Shown in pieces: positions 41,399 to 50,946 of a stretch of DNA of 64,000 nucleotides. The stretch comes from Brevibacterium marinum (GTDB lineage Bacteria > Actinomycetota > Actinomycetes > Actinomycetales > Brevibacteriaceae). The position numbers and the translations under genes were made by a program. The DNA is taken from contig NZ_JAATJN010000001.1 of assembly GCF_011927955.1 (NCBI RefSeq), positions 620,001 through 684,000 of the forward strand, read 5' to 3'. The notes under the pieces are model-generated. The model was given only the letters and a program-made list of their open reading frames with translations, made no database searches and was not told the origin of the DNA. The first letter of the stretch is position 1; every line of letters starts with the position of its first letter.

Positions 41399-41901
41399 GC
41401 GAGTTCACCGTCACCGTCTTCCGGTTCGCCTTCTTCATCATCCTCTGGCTCTTCGTCTTCGGCGTGGCCGGCGTCCTCAAACGGGACATCTTCGGTGCCA
41501 AGAAGGGCTCCCGGAAATCGCGCCGAGGCGGCAAGGCCGACCGCAAGGCGGCGCCGACGCCTGCACCGAGCAGACCCGCACCCGCGCCGGCAGCGCCCCG
41601 TCAACAGGCGCATCCGGGCTCCGTCCGCGTCACCGCCGGGCCACTGGCCGGGACCTTCGTCACGCTCTCCGGGGCACCCGTGACCTTCGGACGCGCGCCT
41701 GACAACACGATCGTCATCAGCGACGACTTCGCCTCCAGCCACCATGCGCGGATCGTGGCGGCCAACGGCTCCTGGGTCCTCGAAGACCTCGGCTCGACGA
41801 ACGGCACGATCGTCGACGGTTCGCCCATACATTCGCCGATCAGCCTGCGCATCGGCACCCAGATCACCATCGGCCATACGACGCTGGAGACACAATCGTG
41901 A
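41395..41901 (+). CDS. fhaB: FHA-domain membrane protein FhaB
   Basis: A 168-residue protein with one N-terminal membrane helix (about 3-27), a basic Ala/Pro linker and an FHA domain (about 78-165): TFGRAPDNTIVISDDFASSHHARI and DLGSTNGTIVDG carry the phosphothreonine-binding residues. It matches FhaB/FipA, a PknA/PknB substrate that links kinase signalling to the divisome. GTG start, GTGA overlaps on both sides. Confidence 0.92.
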   Translation: MSEFTVTVFRFAFFIILWLFVFGVAGVLKRDIFGAKKGSRKSRRGGKADRKAAPTPAPSRPAPAPAAPRQQAHPGSVRVTAGPLAGTFVTLSGAPVTFGRAPDNTIVISDDFASSHHARIVAANGSWVLEDLGSTNGTIVDGSPIHSPISLRIGTQITIGHTTLETQS

Positions 41902-43352
41902 CGACCGACGGTACGATCACCCTCCGTTCAGCAGCCCGGTCTCACACCGGGCTGGTGCGTAAGAACAACCAGGACTCCGGCTACGCGGGTCCGAACTTCT
42001 TGCTCATCGCTGACGGAATGGGCGGTCACGCAGGAGGCGACGTCGCCTCGGCGATCACCGTGTCCCGACTGGCCGAGCTCGATCGCGAACCCAGCGGCGA
42101 GGACGCCCTGGAGATCCTGCGCACCTCGATCCTCGAAGCCAATGACCGCATCTGCCGCGGCGTCGCCGAACAGCCCGAACTCGCGGGCATGGGCACCACG
42201 GTCACCGCTCTCCTGCGGGCACCGGGCAACCGCTTCGGACTGGCCCACATAGGCGATTCCCGCGGCTACGTGCTGCGCGACGGGGAGTTGCAGACCGTCA
42301 CCCACGACCACACCTTCGTCCAGATGCTCGTCGACGAGGGCCGCATCACCCCCGATGAGGCCGAAACCCATCCGCAGCGTTCCGTGGTCATGAAGGTCCT
42401 CGGCGACGTCGGAGCCTCCCCCGATCTCGACCTCACCCTGCGCGAAGCCCACATCGGCGACCGTTGGATGCTGTGCTCGGACGGTCTGACCGGCTTCGCG
42501 GACGTCGCCGACATCGCTCGCGTCCTCGCCGAGGTCTCCGATCCCGACGAATGCTGCCGCCAGCTCATCGACCTGGCCCTGGCCGGGGGCGGCGCGGACA
42601 ACGTCACCGTGGTCATCGGCGACGTGCTCGAGGGCACCGTCGAGACCGCTCAGGGCAGCGCCGTCGGCTCCGTCCACGTCAACCCCCAATATGCGATGAT
42701 CGGCGCGAACACCGACGCCGAGGAGGCCCCCACCGACGCGGAACCGCACTACGGCGACGGTGACATCCCCACCGACACCGTGCCCCTGCAGGCGGTGTCC
42801 GACGCCGACAAGCAGGAGCCCACCGCCGAGGTGGTCCCACCGTCCCAGCGCACCGACCGGGCAGCGTCCGACACGGACGAGGCCACCAAGGAGGATGACC
42901 TCGACGCTGACGACGACGAGGTCGAAAAACGATCCTACCTGGGGTGGATCATCGCCGGCATCGTCATCATCGCCATCGCCGTGGGCGGATTCTTCGCCTA
43001 CAACTACATGAACAACCACTACTATCTGACCGAGCTCGATGGGAAGGTCACGCTCTACCGCGGCCTCGACACGACGCTGGGGCCCATCGAACTCAGTCGT
43101 CTCGAGGACACCACCGACATCGAGGTCGGGACCCTCAACAGCTTTTCGCAGGACCGCCTGCGCGGCTCCATCCAGGCCGACTCCCGGGGTGAGGCCGACC
43201 GCATCATCGAGAACCTGCGCAAGGAGGCCGAGCGTTCGGGCAATGTCTCGGGCAATGTCCAGGACGCGACGAAGCCCAGCGATCCCGCGCCGTCACCGCC
43301 GAGCTCCGAAGCGGTCGATCCCAGTGACGCCATCACTGAGGAGTCACAGTGA
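41898..43352 (+). CDS. pstP: PP2C-type Ser/Thr phosphatase PstP
   Basis: A 484-residue membrane phosphatase that reverses the PknA/PknB phosphorylations. The PP2C domain is at about 1-240: RKNNQDSGYAGPN, IADGMGGHAGGDVAS, GDSRGY, CSDGLTG and GADNVTVV, with all metal-binding Asp residues. After an acidic linker (about 250-345) comes one membrane helix (about 349-372), and an external domain of about 100 residues that contains YYLTELDGKVTLYRGLD, as in PstP of other actinobacteria. GTG start with GTGA coupling to fhaB and to the next gene. Confidence 0.93.
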   Translation: MTTDGTITLRSAARSHTGLVRKNNQDSGYAGPNFLLIADGMGGHAGGDVASAITVSRLAELDREPSGEDALEILRTSILEANDRICRGVAEQPELAGMGTTVTALLRAPGNRFGLAHIGDSRGYVLRDGELQTVTHDHTFVQMLVDEGRITPDEAETHPQRSVVMKVLGDVGASPDLDLTLREAHIGDRWMLCSDGLTGFADVADIARVLAEVSDPDECCRQLIDLALAGGGADNVTVVIGDVLEGTVETAQGSAVGSVHVNPQYAMIGANTDAEEAPTDAEPHYGDGDIPTDTVPLQAVSDADKQEPTAEVVPPSQRTDRAASDTDEATKEDDLDADDDEVEKRSYLGWIIAGIVIIAIAVGGFFAYNYMNNHYYLTELDGKVTLYRGLDTTLGPIELSRLEDTTDIEVGTLNSFSQDRLRGSIQADSRGEADRIIENLRKEAERSGNVSGNVQDATKPSDPAPSPPSSEAVDPSDAITEESQ

Positions 43353-44929
43353 CGCCCGAGAATCCCAACCAAGTCGCGCGGCCACGGCCCTATCGCTTGG
43401 CTGAACTCGGCCTCCTGATCCTCGCCATCGCCGTGGCCACCAGCGCCTATGCCCTCGTCGGCCTCGGGGCGGAGGACACGATCCCGGCCAACGTCTACCA
43501 GTACGCGGCCTGGCTGGCCGCGCTCGGACTGATCATCCACGTCATCGTGTGGTGGAAGGCGAAGTACGCCGACCCCGTCCTCGTGCCGATCGCGGTCCTG
43601 CTCAACGGCCTGGGCCTCGCAATGATCTACCGCGTCGACCTCGGTTCCGACGAGTTCCAGAACAGCGGAATGTCGCAGCTGATCTGGATGACCCTGGGCG
43701 TGGCACTGGCCGTCGGCGTCATCATCTTCCTCGCCGACCACAGGCTGCTGCGCCGCTACACCTTCGTCTCCGGGTTCGCCGCACTGATCTTCCTCCTGCT
43801 CCCGCTCATTCCGGGCCTCGGCAAGACGGTCAACGGAGCCCGCATCTGGATCGGCGTCGGTCCGATGTCCTTCCAGCCCGGTGAGATCGCGAAGATCCTG
43901 CTCGCGGTCTTCTTCGCCGGCTACCTCGTCTCCTACCGCGACCAGCTGGTCCTCGCCGGCCCGAAGATCCTCGGCATCCGGTTCCCGCGTCTGCGGGACT
44001 TCGGACCCATCGTCATCGCCTGGGTCGCCAGCGTCGGCATCCTCGTCTTCGAGAAGGACCTGGGCACCTCGCTGCTGTTCTTCGGCCTGTTCGTGGCCAT
44101 GCTCTACGTCGCGACGAACAAGATCTCGTGGATCATCCTCGGTCTCGGCTTCTTCGCCGCCGGCGCCCTCGCCGCGTCCTTCCTCTTCTCCCACGTCCAG
44201 CAGCGCGTCTCCGGCTGGCTCAATGCGCTCAGCCCCGAGGAGTACAACAAGTCCGCCGGCGGTTCCTATCAGCTGGTCCAGGGCCTGTTCGGCATGTCCA
44301 ACGGCGGACTGACCGGGACCGGACTCGGCGAGGGCCGACCCAATATGGTCCCCTATGCGGAATCCGACTTCATCTACGCCAGCCTCGGCGAGGAACTGGG
44401 CATGGCCGGGCTCTTCGTCATCCTTCTCTGCTACCTGTTCATCTTCCAGCGCGGCATCAAGACCGCCCAGCAGCTGCGCGACGGCTTCGGCACGCTGCTG
44501 GCCACGGGACTGAGCTTCACGATCGCCCTGCAGGTCTTCGTCGTCGTCGGCGGCGTCACCCGCCTCATCCCGCTGACCGGCCTGACCACACCGTTCCTCG
44601 CCCAAGGCGGTTCCTCGCTGATAGCGAACTGGATGATCATCGCTCTGCTCCTGCGCATCTCCGACAATGCCAGACGACCGGTCGAGGACTTCCACACCGG
44701 CGTCCTCAAGATCACGGAGGACCCGGACGACCGGACCCGAACCGGCGGCCGCAACGACACGAAGCGGGTCGAGGGTGCCCGCGACTACGCGAACGGTGAC
44801 GGCGCAGGCGCGGACCGGGCCACCGGTGACGACGCACCGACGACCAACCTCGGCGGCGCCGATCTCGGGTCGACCGGGCCCGATGAGGCCCCCACAACCA
44901 ATCTGGGCACAAACGGAGGTGAACGATGA
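43349..44929 (+). CDS. FtsW/RodA-family SEDS glycosyltransferase
   Basis: A 526-residue SEDS peptidoglycan polymerase with about 12 membrane segments. The conserved external loop starts at GARIWIGVGPMSFQPGEIAKI, and later blocks are FEKDLGTSLLFFGLF, GGLTGTGLGEGRPNMVPYAESDFIYA and TPFLAQGGSS. In this gene position it is called RodA or FtsW depending on species; it pairs with the adjacent class B penicillin-binding protein. The C-terminal 75 residues are hydrophilic, rich in Asp/Gly/Thr, with a repeated DAPTTNLGG/EAPTTNLGT motif containing threonines that could be kinase targets. GTGA coupling upstream and ATGA coupling downstream. Confidence 0.92.
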   Translation: MTPENPNQVARPRPYRLAELGLLILAIAVATSAYALVGLGAEDTIPANVYQYAAWLAALGLIIHVIVWWKAKYADPVLVPIAVLLNGLGLAMIYRVDLGSDEFQNSGMSQLIWMTLGVALAVGVIIFLADHRLLRRYTFVSGFAALIFLLLPLIPGLGKTVNGARIWIGVGPMSFQPGEIAKILLAVFFAGYLVSYRDQLVLAGPKILGIRFPRLRDFGPIVIAWVASVGILVFEKDLGTSLLFFGLFVAMLYVATNKISWIILGLGFFAAGALAASFLFSHVQQRVSGWLNALSPEEYNKSAGGSYQLVQGLFGMSNGGLTGTGLGEGRPNMVPYAESDFIYASLGEELGMAGLFVILLCYLFIFQRGIKTAQQLRDGFGTLLATGLSFTIALQVFVVVGGVTRLIPLTGLTTPFLAQGGSSLIANWMIIALLLRISDNARRPVEDFHTGVLKITEDPDDRTRTGGRNDTKRVEGARDYANGDGAGADRATGDDAPTTNLGGADLGSTGPDEAPTTNLGTNGGER

Positions 44930-46395
44930 AGAGGTCACTGACACACATCACCGTCGTCGGGTTCGTCATGTTCGCGCTCCTGTTCGGCTCCACCAGCTGG
45001 GTGCAGTTCGTCACCGCGGATTCGCTCAACAACAATCCGCTCAACAACCGTCGGATCCTCGACCAGCTGGCCCGCGACCGCGGCCCCATCCTCGTCGACG
45101 GCAAGAAGATCGCGTACTCCGAACCCGTCGATGACAAGTACAAGTATCAGCGCAAGTACGGTTCGGAGGGCCTCAACCCCCGTGCCTACGCCTCGATGAC
45201 CGGGTACTACTCCATCGTCTCCGGAGCCTCGGGCATGGAGCGGGCCTCCGGCGACTACCTCTCAGGGGACTCCGACGCCCTGTTCTACGACAAGGTCGGC
45301 AGCCTTTTCACCGGTGAACAGCCGCGCGGTGCCGCCGTGGAGCTCACCATCGACCCCGAGGTCCAGAAGGCGGCCTGGGACGGGTTGGGCAACCAGAATG
45401 GTGCCGCGGTCGCCCTCGACCCGGAGACGGGCAAGGTCCTCGCCATGGCCTCGACACCGGGCTGGGACCCCAACCCCATCGCCAGCCATGACCCGCAGGA
45501 GGCGCAGAACGCCTTCGAGAAGCTCAACGACGCAGAGGGCAAACCGGCCTACAATCGGGCCATCGGCGGCAACCTCTACCCACCGGGGTCGACCTTCAAG
45601 GTCCTCGTGGCCGCGGCCGCACTGGAATCGGGCGACTACAAACCCGACTCAACCCTGAACGGCCCGGCGGAACTCGACCTGCCGCAGACCACCTCCACGA
45701 TCGGCAACTCCCATCCGGGCGCCTGCCGCAACGGCGGTCAGCCCTCGCTGGCAGATTCCCTCGCCGAATCCTGCAACACCTCCTTCGCCTCACTCGGCAT
45801 GGACCTCGGGCAGGACGCGATCCGCGAACAGGCCGAGAAGTTCGGCTTCGGACAGGAGATGGAGATCCCGCTCAACGTCAGCTCCTCCAGCTTCCCCGAC
45901 GATCTCAACCCGCCCCAGCTGGCGCAGTCCGCACTGGGACAGTACGAGGTCAGGTCCACGCCGATGCAGATGGCGATGATGACGGCGGGCATCGCGAACG
46001 GCGGCAAGATGATGAAACCGCAGCTCGTCGATCGGGTGCTCAACGCGAACACCCTCGAACCCATCAAGGAGAACCGCCCGACGGAGAAGTCCCGGCCCGT
46101 CTCCGGTGACACCGCCGATCAGCTGACCACGATGATGGAAGGCGTGGTCGAGGACGGCACCGCCTCGGTGGCCAAGATGGACGGAACGAAGGTCGCCGCG
46201 AAGACCGGCACCGCGCAGCACGGGCCCGGTGCGGCTCCGCACGCCTGGTTCATCTCCTTCGCCCCTGCCGACGACCCGAAGGTCGCCGTCGCGGTCGTGG
46301 TGGAGAACGGCGGAAACGCGGGCAACGAAGCTTATGGTGCGACGGTCGCAGGACCGATCGCCAAGAACATGATGGAAGCGGTGGTCGAAGAATGA
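44926..46395 (+). CDS. pbpA: Penicillin-binding protein PbpA (class B transpeptidase)
   Basis: A 489-residue membrane-anchored DD-transpeptidase that cross-links peptidoglycan and works with the SEDS protein encoded just upstream. An N-terminal membrane anchor (about 8-28) precedes the dimerisation region and the transpeptidase domain. The active-site motifs are STFK (Ser near residue 222), SCN in ESCNTSFA and KTGTAQHG near residue 426. The length and motif spacing are as in mycobacterial PbpA. It overlaps both neighbours by 4 bp. Confidence 0.93.
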   Translation: MKRSLTHITVVGFVMFALLFGSTSWVQFVTADSLNNNPLNNRRILDQLARDRGPILVDGKKIAYSEPVDDKYKYQRKYGSEGLNPRAYASMTGYYSIVSGASGMERASGDYLSGDSDALFYDKVGSLFTGEQPRGAAVELTIDPEVQKAAWDGLGNQNGAAVALDPETGKVLAMASTPGWDPNPIASHDPQEAQNAFEKLNDAEGKPAYNRAIGGNLYPPGSTFKVLVAAAALESGDYKPDSTLNGPAELDLPQTTSTIGNSHPGACRNGGQPSLADSLAESCNTSFASLGMDLGQDAIREQAEKFGFGQEMEIPLNVSSSSFPDDLNPPQLAQSALGQYEVRSTPMQMAMMTAGIANGGKMMKPQLVDRVLNANTLEPIKENRPTEKSRPVSGDTADQLTTMMEGVVEDGTASVAKMDGTKVAAKTGTAQHGPGAAPHAWFISFAPADDPKVAVAVVVENGGNAGNEAYGATVAGPIAKNMMEAVVEE

Positions 46396-48218
46396 GACCC
46401 GTCGAAGGCACCCTGTTGGGAAACCGATACAAGCTCACCTCCCGGATCGCCGTCGGCGGCATGGGCGAGGTCTGGAAGGGCGTCGACTCGGTGCTCGGCC
46501 GCGAGGTCGCAGCCAAGATCCTCAAGGACGAATACCTCTCCGACGCCACCTTCCTCGCCCGGTTCCGCGCCGAGGCGCAGAACATGGGCCGCGTCTCCGA
46601 CCCGGGAATCGCCGGGGTCTTCGACTACGGCGACGAGCAGGGCTCTCCGTATCTCGTCATGGAGTATGTCCCCGGTGAGGCCCTGTCGGCGATCATCGAA
46701 CGCAGCGCCCCCCTGTCCGAGACGGACACGTTGAGCATCGTCTCCCAGGCCGCGCAGGCACTGGGTGCCGCTCACAAGGTCGGCGTCATCCACCGCGACG
46801 TCAAGCCCGGCAACATCCTCATGACCCCGGACTTCCGGGTCAAGATCACGGACTTCGGAATCGCCCGCGTCACGGACCAGGCTCCGCTGACGAAGACCGG
46901 CCAGGTGATGGGCACCGCCCAGTACCTGGCCCCCGAGCAGGCCACCGGCAAGGGCTCGGGCTCCGGCTCCGACCTCTACGCTCTGGGCATCATCGCCTAT
47001 GAGGCACTGGCCGGGCAGCGTCCGTTCACCGGTGACTCGCAGGTCGCGATCGCCATCGCCCAGGTCAACCAACAGCATCCGCCGCTGCCGGACACGGTCT
47101 CCGAACCGCTGCGCCGCCTCGTCGACTGCCTGCTCGAGAAGAAACCCGAACGCAGGCCCTCGGATGCGGTGGCCGTCTCCCGGGCGGCCGATGCTCTGGC
47201 GAGCGGCGATGTGGCCGGCGCCGAGGAGATCCTGCCTCAGATGCGTCTGGGCAGTGCCGCCTCCGAGGCGCTCACGCAGGCCTTCAACAACCCTGAGCCC
47301 GTGCCGACGACCAAGGCGATGCCGGTCACGGCTTCGAACGATCAGACCCGTGTCATGCCGGGCGCCGGTGCTGCAGGCGCCGCGGGGGCCGGCGATGGCA
47401 GCGAACTCGATGCCGAGAACGCAGAGGACAAGTCACTCGACGAGAAGCAGTCGAAGAAGGGCCGCACCCTCATCTGGATCCTGGCGATCATCGCCCTCAT
47501 CGCCGTCGGCGCACTGCTGTGGTTCTTCCTCGGCGGCGGCAACACCGAACCCGAACCGGCACCGAGCACCAGCCAGACCACGACGTCGGAGGCGGTGAAG
47601 ACGGTCGAGATCGACAAGAACGACTACATCGGGCTCACCGAATCCTCGGCGACCCAGAACCTCGAGCAGCAGGGACTCGTTGCCGACACCCAGTCCATCG
47701 AGTCCTCCCGCGCTGCGGGCACGGTCGCCGATGTGGGCGAGGGCGAGAACGGCTACACCTTCGAAGAGGGCGATACGGTCACGCTCTACATCTCCTCCGG
47801 TCCGGCCGAGGAGACGGAGGAGCCGGAGCCGACGAACACGCCGAGCCCGACGGAGACCGGTGGTGACGACGGGTCGTCCTCCGACGACGGCTCCGGCACC
47901 GACAACGGTGATCAGGGCTCGTCAAGTGATGACAACAGCGGCTCGAACGACACCGGCACAGCCGATGCCGACAACGGTTCGAACAGCGATTCCGGCGACA
48001 CTTCGTCGAACGATCCGAACGGCGGATCGGACAGCGAGACGAGCACCGACGGCAGCGGTAGCAATGCTGACAACGAGGGCTCGAATTCGGACAGCAGCTC
48101 GGAGACGGACAGCAGCTCGAACGCCTCGTCGGATCAGGACGCCGACGGACCGGATCCGACCGGTGGCGGCGGAGATCCCAGCGCCGGGTCCAACTTTGAG
48201 GACTCGGTAGTCGGGTGA
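46392..48218 (+). CDS. pknA: Ser/Thr protein kinase PknA with a long acidic tail
   Basis: A 608-residue membrane kinase. The kinase domain is at about 10-275: GGMGEVWKGVD as the glycine loop, AAKIL with the ATP Lys, HRDVKPGNIL as the catalytic loop and DFGIARV as the DFG motif. A membrane helix at about 357-378 is followed by one PASTA-like domain (about 398-472). The last 135 residues are almost only Ser, Asp, Asn, Gly, Thr and Glu and look disordered. Mycobacterial PknA is about 430 residues and has no such tail. ATGA overlap with pbpA. Confidence 0.92.
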   Translation: MRPVEGTLLGNRYKLTSRIAVGGMGEVWKGVDSVLGREVAAKILKDEYLSDATFLARFRAEAQNMGRVSDPGIAGVFDYGDEQGSPYLVMEYVPGEALSAIIERSAPLSETDTLSIVSQAAQALGAAHKVGVIHRDVKPGNILMTPDFRVKITDFGIARVTDQAPLTKTGQVMGTAQYLAPEQATGKGSGSGSDLYALGIIAYEALAGQRPFTGDSQVAIAIAQVNQQHPPLPDTVSEPLRRLVDCLLEKKPERRPSDAVAVSRAADALASGDVAGAEEILPQMRLGSAASEALTQAFNNPEPVPTTKAMPVTASNDQTRVMPGAGAAGAAGAGDGSELDAENAEDKSLDEKQSKKGRTLIWILAIIALIAVGALLWFFLGGGNTEPEPAPSTSQTTTSEAVKTVEIDKNDYIGLTESSATQNLEQQGLVADTQSIESSRAAGTVADVGEGENGYTFEEGDTVTLYISSGPAEETEEPEPTNTPSPTETGGDDGSSSDDGSGTDNGDQGSSSDDNSGSNDTGTADADNGSNSDSGDTSSNDPNGGSDSETSTDGSGSNADNEGSNSDSSSETDSSSNASSDQDADGPDPTGGGGDPSAGSNFEDSVVG

Positions 48219-48267
48219 CACCATGCGCTGAGAAGAACAGAGATCTACTTGACATGCGAAGTACTTT

Positions 48268-48280
48268 CCCACGACGTGGG
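48268..48280. promoter_or_regulatory. Inverted repeat between pknA and pknB
   Basis: CCCAC (48268-48272), GAC and GTGGG (48276-48280) form a perfect inverted repeat in the 83-bp gap, which otherwise breaks a run of overlapping genes. A TTGACA at 48249-48254 lies just upstream but lacks a recognisable -10. pknB could have its own promoter here. Confidence 0.4.
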
Positions 48281-48301
48281 TGAACCAAGCGGAGGACCAG
48301 A

Positions 48302-50197
48302 ATGAATGAGCCCAAGGTGCTGTCGGGGCGGTACGAAGTTCGTACGCTCCTCGGCCGTGGGGGCATGGCAGAAGTGCACGAGGGCGTCGACAATCGACTG
48401 GGTCGGCGCGTCGCGATCAAGCTTCTGCGGTCCGATCTCGCTCGTGACCCTTCGTTCCACACTCGTCTCAAGCGCGAGGCCCAGTCCGCGGCCGGGCTCA
48501 ACCATCCGGGCATCGTCGCCGTCTACGACTCGGGCGAGGAGGACTTCGTCGAGACCGGCGGGTCCACCGTCTCCGTTCCGTTCATCGTCATGGAGTACGT
48601 CGAGGGCCAGACGCTGCGTGAGGTCCTCAACGAACACGGCACCCTCACCATCGACGAGGCGCTCAACGTCGTCGCCGGGGTGCTCGCGCCGCTCGAGTAC
48701 TCCCACCGCAACGGCATCGTCCACCGTGACATCAAGCCCGCCAACGTCATGCTCACGCCCGAAGGTGACATCAAGGTCATGGACTTCGGCATCGCCCGCG
48801 CGCTCAAGGACAACAGCGGCCTGACCCAGACGCAGTCGGTGGTGGGCACCGCCCAGTACCTGTCGCCCGAACAGGCCCGAGGCGAGGTCGTCGATGCCCG
48901 CTCCGACCTCTACTCGACGGCCTGCCTGCTCTACGAACTCCTCGTCGGCAGGCCCCCGTTCGTCGGAGATTCGCAGCTCGCGGTCGCCTACCAGCACGTG
49001 GGTGAGACCCCGCAGGCCCCCAGCTTCTACAACCCGAACATCCCCCCGGAGGTCGACCGGCTCCTGCTGCATGCGCTGTTCAAGGACCGCGATGAGCGCT
49101 ATCAGGACGCCTACATCTTCCGGGAGGACGTGCTCGCGGCCCGCGACGGCCGTCCGCTGAGCTTCGACGAGGACGTCGACCGCACGCAGGCGTTCCCGAT
49201 GGCCGGGGCCATGATGGGTCCCCCACAGTACGCTCAGGACGCCGAGGTGGACCCCGAGACGGGTGCCGTGTCGACGATCATGGCCAAGCAGGACGAACCA
49301 CCACCGCCGAGGCGTTCGCGCGCCTGGATCTGGATCGGCAGCATCTTCGTGCTGCTGGCTCTGGCTGCGATCGCACTGTGGGTCTACGAGATCAACAAAC
49401 CCCCGGACATCATCCAGGTCGAGGTCACGGATGTGGCCGATATGGACGCCGATGACGCCGAGTCCGCTCTCATCAAACAGGGCCTGAGGGTCGACAGGGA
49501 CGAGGCGTACAGCGAGGACGTCGACGAGGGCAAGGCCATCAAGACGGATCCTCCCGGCGGGCAGCGTGTGGAGGAGGACAGCGTCGTGAAGCTGGTCATC
49601 TCCACCGGACCCGAGAACGTCAAGGTTCCCGACGTCGCCGGCAAGACCGAGGAGGACGCCCGCAAGGTCCTCAACGACGACAAACTCCAGGCGGGCACGC
49701 ACATCTCCCAGAACTCTCCGGACGTGGAGAAGGGCGTCGTCATCGAGACCAAGCCGGGCAGCGGCTCCGAGGTGGATGTCGACTCCAATGTCGATCTCGT
49801 CGTCTCCTCGGGCATGGTCGAGGTTCCCGACGTGACCGGCAAGTCCGCGAAGGAGGCGTGCAAGATCCTCGAGGGCGACGACTACCAGCTCGGGTGCAAG
49901 ACCGAAGAGGTCGAGACCGCAGACGAAGAGGAGAAGAAGGTCTTCGAACAGTCGACCAACGGCGGCAGCGACATCAAACAGGGCGCGGAGATCACGATCA
50001 AGGTGGCCAAGAAGCCGTCGGAGCCCTCGCCCACCATCCCGTCCGTCCCCGGTGGCGTCCCGACCTCACCGAGTGATGACGGGAACAGCGACGACAACGG
50101 CAACAATGGCGACAACGGCGACGACAACGGCGGGGACGACGACAACGCCATCGGCGGCGGAGACAGCTGGTTCGACGGCTTCTCCGAACGCGACTGA
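48302..50197 (+). CDS. pknB: Ser/Thr protein kinase PknB with PASTA domains
   Basis: A 631-residue membrane kinase that senses peptidoglycan fragments through external PASTA domains and controls cell-wall synthesis and division. Kinase domain about 8-280: RGGMAEVHEGVDNRLGRRVA, IKLL, HRDIKPANVML and DFGIARA. The membrane helix is at about 341-362. Three PASTA units follow (about 369-440, 441-506 and 507-580), each opening with a VPDV-like block. The end is Asp/Asn/Gly-rich. GCGGAGGACC stands before the ATG. Mycobacterial PknB has four PASTA domains, so this form is one shorter by my count. Confidence 0.93.
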   Translation: MNEPKVLSGRYEVRTLLGRGGMAEVHEGVDNRLGRRVAIKLLRSDLARDPSFHTRLKREAQSAAGLNHPGIVAVYDSGEEDFVETGGSTVSVPFIVMEYVEGQTLREVLNEHGTLTIDEALNVVAGVLAPLEYSHRNGIVHRDIKPANVMLTPEGDIKVMDFGIARALKDNSGLTQTQSVVGTAQYLSPEQARGEVVDARSDLYSTACLLYELLVGRPPFVGDSQLAVAYQHVGETPQAPSFYNPNIPPEVDRLLLHALFKDRDERYQDAYIFREDVLAARDGRPLSFDEDVDRTQAFPMAGAMMGPPQYAQDAEVDPETGAVSTIMAKQDEPPPPRRSRAWIWIGSIFVLLALAAIALWVYEINKPPDIIQVEVTDVADMDADDAESALIKQGLRVDRDEAYSEDVDEGKAIKTDPPGGQRVEEDSVVKLVISTGPENVKVPDVAGKTEEDARKVLNDDKLQAGTHISQNSPDVEKGVVIETKPGSGSEVDVDSNVDLVVSSGMVEVPDVTGKSAKEACKILEGDDYQLGCKTEEVETADEEEKKVFEQSTNGGSDIKQGAEITIKVAKKPSEPSPTIPSVPGGVPTSPSDDGNSDDNGNNGDNGDDNGGDDDNAIGGGDSWFDGFSERD

Positions 50198-50257
50198 GCC
50201 GCGGTCTCGGGTGGCTCGGCCGCCCTGGGGCTGCCCGCCCTGGAGCCGACCCGATCC

Positions 50258-50770
50258 TCAGGACAGTGTGAGGAAGAGGTCCGTGCGCAGTTCCGCCGGA
50301 TCCATATCCGGCCGCGGCTCGGTCACATAGACTTCGAAGAACGGCAGGCCCGGGTGGTGCCCGGAACCGACGATCGCATTCAGGAATGCCGCCCACGCCT
50401 CAGCCAAGCCGTCGTAGCCGCCGGTATAGGTCAGTGCGGCGATGGATCCGCCCGGCAGCTGTGATGGGATCGCAATGAGGCCCCCGCCCAGGGGCAGGGC
50501 CCGAGTCAGACCCGAGGTCAGCGGCAGTCCGACTTCCAGGTCGACCGTGTCGCTGGGCTGGCGCGTGTAGAGCGCGAATGCCGGAGCCACGACTTCCTTC
50601 TGCGCCTCCTGCAATGCGGGGAGCAGCCCCGTGAAGGTCCGGTCGAAGAGGGAGGGAAGATCCTGCGCGGGCACATTCCTCGCCTCCACAACGGCTGTGG
50701 GGATCGCGTCCGCCTCGAACACGGTGAGCTCGGAGAATGGTTCGCTGCGGTTGAAACTCGACTCTGACAT
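50258..50770 (-). CDS. GyrI-like effector-binding domain protein
   Basis: A 170-residue protein with one domain of the GyrI/AraC-effector type: AVVEARNVPAQDLPSLFDRT begins it, LYTRQPSDTVDLEVGLPL is the middle strand pair, and LPGGSIAALTYTGGYDGLAEAW with FEVYVTEP closes it. There is no DNA-binding domain. Free-standing members bind small molecules or inhibit gyrase-type targets. It converges on pknB with 60 bp between them. Confidence 0.7.
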   Translation of the reverse strand: MSESSFNRSEPFSELTVFEADAIPTAVVEARNVPAQDLPSLFDRTFTGLLPALQEAQKEVVAPAFALYTRQPSDTVDLEVGLPLTSGLTRALPLGGGLIAIPSQLPGGSIAALTYTGGYDGLAEAWAAFLNAIVGSGHHPGLPFFEVYVTEPRPDMDPAELRTDLFLTLS

Positions 50771-50946
50771 CGGTGGCCCTCTCGCTTCCGCCTGCCCGCA
50801 GCCACCTCGGCGAGACTCCGGGCCCTGGATCGCCTGTGTGGCACGATCCTAATGTCTCAGGCCCCGACGTCGGAAGAGGCAAGGAGGACCGATCCACGAG
50901 CCCCCGCCCGGCCCCAGGCGAATTTCAGGCCGGGCTCAAGCGGAGT

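Noticed and set aside
43055-44944. A 629-codon minus-strand frame opposite pstP, the SEDS gene and pbpA
   Set aside because: Its translation is Glu/Asp/Gly/Arg-rich without motifs, and it crosses two well-supported genes.
48249-48254. TTGACA as a firm pknB promoter
   Set aside because: No -10 box is found at 16-18 bp, so only the neighbouring inverted repeat is reported.
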